64,000 nt of DNA from Aphelocoma coerulescens (Eukaryota; Chordata; Aves; Passeriformes; Corvidae), in assembly GCF_041296385.1 (NCBI RefSeq), contig NC_091019.1, positions 8,083,264-8,147,263 of the forward strand, written 5' to 3'. The notes beneath the pieces were generated by a model. The model was given only the letters and a program-made list of their open reading frames with translations, did no database searches and was not told where the DNA came from. Every line of letters begins with the position of its first letter. The stretch's first letter is position 1. Positions 1 through 7,661 of this stretch are shown piece after piece. The position numbers and the translations under genes are program-made.

Positions 1-69
1 CAGCTGCTGCAAGTGGGCAACGGAGCTGCGAGAGTGCATAAATGTGACGGTACGTCTCGCTGAGAAGGA
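1..69 (+). repeat. Tail of the preceding array unit (end of palindrome right arm)
   Basis: These 69 bases equal 7593-7661, the end of the right 156-bp arm in unit 1. They show that another unit lies to the left of the window. Confidence 0.95.
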
Positions 70-508
70 TATAACATTCTTCGACTACAGGGAGAGTCCA
101 TGGGGCTTTTCCCATGGGGTCTCTCAAACAGATGTAGGATGCAGCTCCCTTTTTATGCCAAGTTCCCGGCCCCAGCACCCTCTTCCTTTTCCCCACTGGC
201 TGAGGTACTCAGGAGATACAGACTTCCCAAAGTGCCTACTCTATGCCCTCCTCTAATATGCACCCCCCTTTTGGTATTGAAAAGAAAGAAAAAGAAACTA
301 TTCCTAATTCTGTTAAGTGTTTGTTGCCTTGTTGTAGGTTCAGGAATTTAACAGGGCCTTGATTAATCAACAGTCTCTGTTGGTTACCAACAGTTCTAGA
401 GAACTAATAGTTTCTTCTGTTACTTCACTATCGATAAGTTCCTAGCCTTGTCTACAGGCAGATTCACATGGTCTGTTTGTAAAGACTCATTCGTCTCATT
501 CCTTTTAA
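70..508 (-). repeat. 3' LTR of the env provirus, truncated at its outer end
   Basis: It aligns throughout with 2390-2825 but is clearly diverged, roughly 10-20% by eye. The inner end is defined by a purine tract on the minus strand (522-509). The outer end stops where the 156-bp arm begins (69/70). Some 25-30 bp present at the outer end of the other LTR (2364-2390) are missing. Sequence common to both LTRs includes the CCCCCCTTTTGGTAT block and the GGTTCAGGAATTTAACAGGG block. Confidence 0.85.
149..157 (-). promoter_or_regulatory. TATA-like box in the LTR
   Basis: The minus strand reads CATAAAAAG here, about 350 bp into the LTR and about 80 bp from its 3' end. That is the expected place for a U3 TATA box. 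The matching site in the 5' LTR (2462-2471) reads GCATAAAATG. Whether either promoter is active is unknown. Confidence 0.5.
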
Positions 509-522
509 TCCCTCCTCTTTTT
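509..522 (-). other. Polypurine tract before the 3' LTR
   Basis: The minus strand reads AAAAAGAGGAGGGA directly before the LTR similarity begins (508). This is the expected site for plus-strand priming in retroviral reverse transcription and supports the minus-strand orientation. Confidence 0.65.
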
Positions 523-710
523 ATTTTGCCTCTTTTTTTCTTTACAAACCTTAATTACCATTGATTTAATTTTTTCTTCTTGAGTCTTCTTGGATTTTGC
601 TATTATTTGCAGTGACATCCTCATCTATCCTTTTGTAGACATTTCTGGATCAGGTAGGCATGGCTGCTACCGGCATCCCCTTGACCACCTGCTGAAAGAG
701 CTGCACTCAG

Positions 711-2247
711 CAAGGTGTCACACATGATAAAAAGATTAGAGTTGCTATAGCATGTAAGAGGAGAAATCATATTCATTTAGCCCATAGCTGGCCAGTTAAC
801 CATGAAAACATATCCCATTCCCATCCTTTCCACATTTGGACAGGTCCATGAGCTGACGTTATTTCCTTTGTTATTTTTTTGACCACTTTTCCGCTGTCAT
901 CTGCTTGCAAACAGCAGCTCGAGTCATTTAATTTCCCACAAACTCCTCCTTCTTCTGCTAACAGATAATCTAGTACCATCCAATGTTGAAATACCGCTTT
1001 CCTCGTTTAAGTGGGTTGGTCAGCAAGAAAGTCAAGAGCTGTGGCTGTTTGGTTGGTTATTATTTCCGAGACAGCTTGTAACCTAATTATCCCATTCAAA
1101 TGATAAATGGGTTCCCAGGCATCTGGGATTAATTCCTTAGGATTCCAAGTGGCTGGTCCATCCTGTTGTGGAACTGGTTCTGGTGGCCATTCATCTTTTC
1201 CCCATTTTGGGGTGCTCCCTCCAGCCAGGGCTGCATCAGTTGACTGCTTTTCTCTAATTAAATCATCACAGATTTTGATTCCTAAGCGATTTCCCTGAAC
1301 TTGTGGCAACAAAAAGAACAACGGGCTAATATACCCCATACCCATACCATATCCCTGACCAGTTTGGAGGTAACCTGAGCTAAGCATGTTGGCCACAAAT
1401 GCAATAATGTCCTTTCAAAGCCTGTGTTCCATTATCAAAGGGGCCTTTCTACCTTTTGTCATCAATTGGTGGGTCAAAATACAGCGGGATTCCTGGGCCT
1501 AACGGTCCTCCAATAGTTGCTCCACCATAAGGGTCACAGTATTTGCGTTTCCAAGCTCCCAAATGGGGTTCCCATCTACATTTACGTCTGCAAGCTGTTT
1601 GGTTGGATTTGGAGCAGAACTCACTAAGAGGGTTTGAGTTCCAATCTGGTGTTGCCATTCCCACTGATAATCATGAGCAACATGTGTTCTACTTGTGGAA
1701 TTTTCGTGGGGACATCTTAAAAATAGGTGGTCAAAAAAACCCCTTGTCCCTCCCCATTGCTTTACAGGCTTCCAAATATTTTTGGTAAGTGTGTTAAGAA
1801 CACTTTACCCAGCTACCATTAGTGAGCTTAACAGGTATTTGATTGCATTTGTCTTGATATTTGGAACAATTGTAAGGAGGGCAACTGGGGGTCCAAGCCC
1901 AATTGTTTAAACCCAGAGGGGAAGTAAATTCATACATGTCTTTTCCTACATAGACCCCCTCTGTCCTATTTAGGCAATAAGTGCCTGTTGGAGAAGAATG
2001 AAGTGGCCGTGAACTTCCTTCTTTGGCCCCAAATCCCGTCCTAGTATGGACCCCACCATTTAGGTTCAGCTGGGCTAGCCAACCATGGCCACTCTTCAGA
2101 TCCTCCTGGCCCTCCACAGAGCCAGCAATTGCTAAGGTTAAAAACTTTTGCTACTTCTTCTCCTAAGGCTGCAAATTGATTCTCTCACACCTGGCCTAAA
2201 CTCAGCTGACCATATAAAAGTAGAATTATTAATGAAAATATTTTAAT
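711..2247 (-). pseudogene. env: Broken gammaretrovirus-type env (SU and TM), unit 1
   Basis: Read on the minus strand. A hydrophobic signal-peptide-like stretch (2247-2209) is followed in frame by a TGA (2185-2187) and then a CWLC motif (2127-2116), the isomerase-type motif of gamma-type surface subunits. The frame then shifts into a 107-codon open stretch (2117-1794) with three N-glycosylation sequons and a TAA. Further pieces are open at 1664-1449 and 1396-1007, the latter ending in a heptad-like helix. The TM piece (979-773) has LDYLLAEEGGVC and a C-X7-CC motif (940-911), one residue longer than the usual C-X6-CC, then a tryptophan-rich membrane-proximal stretch. Two in-frame TGA codons (773-775, 767-769) cut it from a hydrophobic anchor-like run (766-711). 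Envelope proteins of this type mediate receptor binding and membrane fusion; this copy cannot encode a full protein. Confidence 0.85.
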
Positions 2248-2344
2248 TGTGTGATCTAGTTAGCTAGTCTAATTTTCATGTTGTCTTCTGCACCACCTGT
2301 GGCAAATGAAGACACATAAAACCACTTAACCTAAAACAATGGCC

Positions 2345-2362
2345 GCAAGTATTAGCCCCCCA
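2345..2362 (-). other. Possible primer-binding site
   Basis: Immediately inside the 5' LTR end (minus-strand CA at 2365-2364, then C) the minus strand reads TGGGGGGCTAATACTTGC. A TGG start next to the LTR is typical of a tRNA primer site, and the G-run loosely resembles a proline-tRNA type. The match is poor, so the tRNA is not assigned. Confidence 0.3.
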
Positions 2363-2363
2363 G

Positions 2364-2825
2364 TGAGGAGACAGAGGCATCCTACAACATTCTTCAACTA
2401 CAGGGAGAGGCCATGGGGCTTTTCCTGTGCAGTCTCTCAAATGATTGTGGGACACTACTCCCATTTTATGCTAAGTTCCCAGCCATAGCACCCTCTTCCT
2501 TTTCCCCTTTGGCTGAGGTACTCAGGAGGTAAAGACTTCCTGAATTGCCTACTCTATGCCCCCATGTAATATGCACCCCCCTTTTGGTATAGAAAAGGAG
2601 GAAGAAGAAACTATTCCTAATTCTATTAAGCCTTTGTTGCCTTGCTCTAGGTTCAGGAATTTAACAGGGCCTTGGCTGAGCAACAGTCTCTGTTGATTAG
2701 TAACAGTTTCTAAAACTAATACTTTCTTCTATTACTTCCCTATCTGTTACTGCTCTATGCTAGCCTTGTCTAAGAGTGGATTCACACAGTCTGTTTGTAA
2801 AGACACATCCATCTTACTCCTTTCA
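2364..2825 (-). repeat. 5' LTR of the env provirus (462 bp)
   Basis: On the minus strand it starts with TG (2825-2824) and ends with CA (2365-2364), the canonical LTR termini, and it aligns with 70-508. It is the more complete of the two LTRs. On its outer side the pyrimidine-rich block begins directly. Confidence 0.75.
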
Positions 2826-4190
2826 CTCCCACACCTTCTTGGAGGTGGGACGGCTCCCCCCGGCACAGCACCTGGAAAAAAACCCCCGTATATGCACACA
2901 CACACCTGCACTTACCCTGCACTCTGCTGCACACCCCCCCCCCCCCCACACTAACCCCCGCCTCCATATCCCTACCATGCCACTCTCAGCTGCCCTGCCC
3001 CCACCGTCCCAGCGGGCTGGCAGCACCCACTCCTCACATGCTTCCCCATGCCTTGCATTTCCTTCCTGCCCCCTCTGTAGCCTTCCCTCTACCTGCCTTT
3101 TCTCCATTGCCTTGCATTGACTTGCTCACCCATCCCCCACCTGACTTCCTTTCACAGTCATCTAGGTCTGGCCTTACCTTTTCTTTTCCTTCTAGGACCC
3201 TCATTGCCTTGCCTCACCTCGCCAAGCCACCACTTGCCTTGCCTTGCCCTTGAACCCCTTGCCTTCCATTACCTTGCTCACCCCTCCCCCACCTGGAATT
3301 CAAGACCCCTTTTCAATGACATTTCTGGGCCTTGCCCTGCCCTTTCTGCTCCTCCTAGGAATCTCAAGGCTCTCAAGTATCTCCGGTGTTTCAGGATCAC
3401 ATGAGAGGAAGACCAGGCAAGGACACATGTTGCCACACTCATCTATACGGGCAGCCTTTGTCTGGGACCAATCTTTGCATGTCTTGAATCTTGGAAGGGC
3501 AATTCACATTTTGCCCTTGAGCTCCGGGACCAGAAGGAGAGTTCTTTTGCATACAAAGGAAAGCAGGTAGCTCAAGTCTCTTAGGTGCAGATTAGAGATG
3601 ACTCACACAGGATCAAGGCCACACAGAGCAGTTGGGCCTAGCCACTTTTGTGTACCAGAAGTCCTTGAATGTACTTCTCACCTGCCTTGCCTCGCCTTGC
3701 CTTGGCAACGCAACAGTTTCCTTGCCTTGCCCTGCTAGCCCTCCGTAGCCTTGCATTCCCTTGCATGCCCATGCCACACCCTTGACCTGCCTACTGCTTT
3801 CCTCCAGGGCCTTGGCTTGCCGAGCCCTTCTTGTTTCTGCCTGGCCTACCCATCAGTGGACTTTCCTTCCTCCTAGAGGCAAGCCTTGCCTCTAACTTCT
3901 GGGCCTTCTCTTGCCTACCACTCCATTTATTTCCCCCTCACTGCTCTGGCCTTGCCTACCTCTTGCTTGACTTGCCTGCAATTGCCTGCACTTGGTTTGC
4001 AGTGCCTTGCCTGCATGGAAGGCAAGGTAAAGAGTGGTAGGCAGGGCAAAGCCAGCAAGTTGTAGGTAGTGCGAGACGTAGGCAAAGGAAGCAAAGCAAG
4101 GGTAGCTTAGGAAAAACTAGGCAAGGCACTGAAGGCAAGGCAAGGCCAAGGGACTTGCAGTGCCTTTCCTTGGGAAGGTAAGGACATAGA
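2826..4190 (+). repeat. Poly-C and CCTTG/TTGCC low-complexity block, unit 1
   Basis: Strongly pyrimidine-rich on the plus strand. It holds a short CA run (2896-2905), a 14-base poly-C (2934-2947) and many degenerate CCTTG/TTGCC words from about 3040 to 4020. At about 4015-4020 the motif flips to GGCAAGG, which continues to about 4150, giving a loose palindrome around TTGCCTGCATGGAAGGCAA. Open frames here are Pro/Leu-rich by composition only. No gene is recognised. Confidence 0.85.
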
Positions 4191-5240
4191 GCCAGTGTTG
4201 GTGGAGCAGATGTTAAGGTACCATGGGGAGGAATAGCCCAGTGAGATATTTCTCTCCTGGCCCCTTCTGTGTAGGGGCAATTGTTGGACATATTCAATAC
4301 TAGGGGTGTATCAGTCCCTGGATATGTTGTATTTTGGAGGAGGGGATGCTGTTTCTTTGGAGATAGGCTTGTAGTTGCTCTCTTTGGCAAGGAAAGCAGG
4401 TTTGGATGCGCTCATGAGGTGCTCTTAGGGATTTTAAAGGCTTTTCCCAACAGACAGTTCTCTGGGTTAGAGCTGTTGAGCTTTCAGCAGGAATGCAAAG
4501 GCCAAGCTTGTGACCCTTTTTTCCTGGTGCCTTTAGTGTGTGAGCAGTCCCTGGTGCTGTTGTCTTTGGATCCTGACTCTGGGAGAGGGAAGGCTTAGGA
4601 TGGTACCTAGAGCTGAGAAGGAAAGTGCTGAGGGCAGCGTGTGCGCTGCTAGTTTGAGGGGTGCAGTTGAAGTTGTAGGCAGCAAGAGCTTTCTCAGCTG
4701 GCACTGTTGTGAGCTCTGTTTTTGCCAGATGGTTTCAAGTTGGTAGGTGGACTCTGCCAGAGAGAAAAGATTTGTTTGGGCAAAGAGGTTTGTCTGGCTC
4801 TTGGAGTGTGGTGCAAAAAAGAGTCTGCTCTTGGAAGGGGAAGATTCAGGAAAACTTTTTGTTCTGACACCGTTGATTTGAGTGCAGGGACGTTTCTAAC
4901 TTGCCTCTGCCCTTGGGGTGGTTTTGAGCAGCGAAAGGTGCGTTTCCTTCTTTGGCAAGTCGTCAGTGCCATCGTGTGGTTGTTGCGATGAGTGCTGACA
5001 GTGCCCAGGAAAAAGCCAAGTGCTTCATTGGCACGGCCCCAGTCGTGTGGGAGCAGTTGGTGGAAGAACTCCGCTGTGCAGTCTGCCTCTTGGAGACGTA
5101 AAAGAATGTGTTCCTATGCATAGCGGGGAAGCAAGAGGAATCTTTTCATTGTTGGCTGTGCAGTTTCTAAGCGGCAAAAGTAAAGGCAGTTCCAGCATGG
5201 CCTCTTTCTTTCAGAACCTTTTCTGTGCCATCATGAAAAT
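4191..5240 (-). repeat. Old inverted relative of the subrepeat, unit 1
   Basis: No gene recognised. By eye, 4780-4980 aligns with the reverse complement of 7220-7010: CTCTTGGAAGGGGAAG against CTCCTTGGAGGAGGGG, and CGTTTCCTTCTTTGGCAAG against CGCCTTCCTTTCTGAAG, in the same order and spacing. A weaker match to the same target lies at 4630-4720. The block therefore looks like an ancient inverted copy of the downstream subrepeat. The outer limits are approximate. Confidence 0.5.
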
Positions 5241-7380
5241 GCTCAACATGTAACTCGCACCCATTGAACTGCATCAAAGGTCCTGGAGCTATGCACTTTC
5301 CTTCAAGCTCTATGTACCATCTCTCCACCTCTCGCGGATCCCAAACCCCTTCCAAACATCCAGCAGCTGCTTCTGCACGCAGGGAACAAATGCTAGAACA
5401 AGGCGTTGGCCTTCATAGTCCCTCTAAAATCTGTAAACTATGCAAAACATACCAGTGACCAGCATTTTCCTTCGCAAATATATATAGAGCATCATCACAT
5501 TCTGTCAAAGTGGGTAAGTTCACCCTTGCAGTGCAGCTTTTCCAGCCGCAGTTCGGACTGAGAGATGTGCCAGGAGAGAAAGCATTTGTTGACTTTCCTT
5601 CTTCTCTGGAACACTTGATACTCGCAGTGCAATCACTTCCACACAACTTCGGTGTGCCCAGGTTCAAGCAGCTAGAGCTCACAGAGATGGGAAAGTCAGG
5701 GCAGAAGACGTTTCAAAAAAACGTTACAGCAGCATTAAAACTGTGCACAGCAGTCTGCAGCACTCTAGCTTACTTCTCTGACAGACATGCCATCCCATTG
5801 TGGGCTCTCACAGCTCGGTTGCAAGCTATCTTGGTTGCAAGCTACTCTCCTGAAGAAAAGAACTATAAGAAAAAGCCAATGCTGGGCTGCGCCTTCCCCT
5901 TGCTTCACGTAAAGCCACCCCATGCTGCACTCTGCACTTCCCTTCTCCGCCCCATTGACCACTGTGTTTTCTGAATCTCGAAGCCTAAAGTTCAGCGATA
6001 TTGTTTCAGCGGAGGGCTGGAAGAGGAATAGGTAGCAGCACAGCTAAAAGTAGCTGTCGCTGAGCTTTCTCCTTCCCAAAGCTAATGTGAATACGGCAGG
6101 TAGGCGAGTGGCAGCTACCCTCCTCTCTCAGCTTATATGCTGCATGCACGAGCCCGGTGCTCTGCGCCGTCGTTCACCCTCTTAAGTACCCTTGTCGCGC
6201 TTTCATTCTGCCAGAGTCGAACAGTCGTCTACTTCTCGCACAGAGAGCACAGTGCCGGCAGCGCAACCCTCCAGGCGGCTGCTTCTGCCGAAAGACGCCT
6301 GGGCTATGCACTTTCCCTCTCAGTGCTAGGTAGATCTACATTCTGTCTGTGTTGTGCTCTGAATCTTAACGAAAACATTCTCAGCTAAGTCTCGCACACA
6401 GAAGAGTTTTAGGTCAACGAGCTTGCCCAAAGATTGCCCCCGTCCCTATACAAACTTATATTTACACCCCATTCCAGTGGTAATCCTCTTTCCTTTACAG
6501 CCTGCACAGCGCTGTCAGATCGCGGTGCTCTCCGCACCTGCCTTCTCACTCCCAAGTACCATGGTGCACCTTAAAGCCTTGCAGGGAGCGAAGACACCGG
6601 TAGGCATCTCGCACAGAAGAACGGGCCAGGACGCAAAGATGTTCTTCCTTTCTCCTCGTTGTCGCCCACATTGTGGTGATGTGTTGAAAGTCTTGGCCAG
6701 CGAAAGGCTAATCCAGCAAGTGCTTCTCTCTTGACGCATTTTGCTGAGCGAGAGCTACACGGATAGTTTAGAATCTGTGAAACAGCAAGACAATGATTGC
6801 ACGTCGAGCTGAGCAAAAGCCGTGCACGGCACACCGTGGCTGCGTGCAGTGTTCACGCGGAAGAGCGGCAAAGCTCCAAGCCCTCGCTGGGCTTCCGTTC
6901 TGCCCGGAGCACAGGCGGCGAAGAACGAAGCAGCTGGGCACCGGCTTCATGTAGCCAGTGGAGCGAATTGCAAATGTCCAGCCGAGAGCTGCTTCACAAG
7001 CAGATTCAGCTGAGAACGCTCTGGCTGCTTCAGAAAGGAAGGCGCAGCCCTTGCACTCCAGCACACAACCGGGCCAGAAACAGGTCCTTCAACCTTCAGT
7101 GCTGCCGACTCCATGCAGCTTGAGCACACCCAGAAGGACGCGTCCAGAAAGAAGGCGTTCTTCGAGTACCCCCCTCCTCCAAGGAGCCTCGAAACTGAGC
7201 ACAACACGCTGCGGCTCGGCAGCTTCCTTCTCAGCGAGACGTACCGTCACATTTATGCACTCTCGCAGCTCCGTTGCCCACTTGCAGCAGCTGCTGCTAC
7301 CGAAGCAAAAGGCTCCAGAAGTAAAAGCCACTGCTGGGCTGCACGTTCCCTCTGCCTCACGTAAAGCAGCAGAAACTGGC
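5241..7380 (+). repeat. Diverged subrepeat ending in a homogenised 600-bp tract, unit 1
   Basis: From about 5690 to 6780 this is a diverged direct copy of the 1464-bp subrepeat, with matching landmarks such as TGCTGGGCTGC, AGGTAGCAGCACA, CTATGCACTTTCC, GTTTTAGGTC and TTTACAGCCTGCACAGCG in the same order. At 6780/6781 it changes abruptly to sequence identical or nearly identical to the extra subrepeats (compare 23417-24016). The last 156 bp (7225-7380) form the left palindrome arm. Overlapping open frames exist on both strands, but none resembles a known protein. The 5241-5690 part is the least certain. Confidence 0.75.
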
Positions 7381-7661
7381 TACTTGTGCTGCTACCTATT
7401 TCTCTTCCAGCTTTCCCCGGAAAGCATTTGTGCCCAGGTTTATGCTTGGAGACGCAGAGATGACAGTGGCAGGTGCGGCAGAGAATGGAAGGACAGAGTG
7501 CAGCGGCCAGTTTCTGCTGCTTTACGTGAGGCAGAGGGAACGTGCAGCCCAGCAGTGGCTTTTACTTCTGGAGCCTTTTGCTTCGGTAGCAGCAGCTGCT
7601 GCAAGTGGGCAACGGAGCTGCGAGAGTGCATAAATGTGACGGTACGTCTCGCTGAGAAGGA
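7225..7661. repeat. 156-bp palindrome arms around a 125-bp spacer, unit 1
   Basis: Left arm 7225-7380 and right arm 7506-7661 are perfect reverse complements. The spacer 7381-7505 is the exact reverse complement of the bases that follow the left arm in the extra subrepeats (22553-22677). So 7381-7661 is a 281-bp inverted piece of the subrepeat, joined tail to tail to the array and fused to the truncated LTR at 7661/7662. A large hairpin or cruciform is possible here. Confidence 0.93.

Larger units (their letters stand above)
70..2825 (-). mobile_element. Env-only endogenous retrovirus relic, unit 1
   Basis: Two diverged direct repeats of about 440-460 bp (70-508 and 2364-2825) flank an interior holding only a short leader and a broken env read on the minus strand. 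Going 5' to 3' on that strand: LTR 2825-2364, a primer-binding-like TGG sequence from 2362, leader to about 2248, env 2247-711, a remnant to 523, a purine tract 522-509, then LTR 508-70. Gag, protease, reverse transcriptase and integrase are absent. The order matches a copy of a spliced env message, although an internal deletion would look the same. No target-site duplication can be seen, because the left LTR is cut at the palindrome arm. Confidence 0.85.
70..7661 (+). repeat. Array unit 1, short class (7592 bp)
   Basis: Complete unit without an extra 1464-bp subrepeat. Its poly-C run is 14 bases (2934-2947). It carries a G at 4938 where the six other complete units have C. Otherwise I found no difference from unit 2 at the sites I compared. 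Confidence 0.95.

Noticed and set aside
60..75. Target-site duplication around the provirus
   Set aside because: The left LTR is truncated at the palindrome arm, so the original flank is gone and no matching 4-6 bp can be tested.
2345..2362. Firm assignment of the primer tRNA
   Set aside because: TGG at the LTR edge is suggestive, but the following bases match no tRNA end well enough to name one.
2757..3570. Pro/Leu-rich open frames in the pyrimidine block
   Set aside because: Composition alone (C- and T-rich, few stops) explains them. They shift frame between units when the poly-C length changes.
4281..4704. Opposed open frames of 105 and 134 codons
   Set aside because: Same DNA on both strands, no recognised domain, and located in a block better explained as an old inverted repeat.
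6133..6390. Possible protein exon in the diverged subrepeat
   Set aside because: The frame starts at an arbitrary ATG and is not kept in the related extra subrepeat. I could not defend any splice-site pair.
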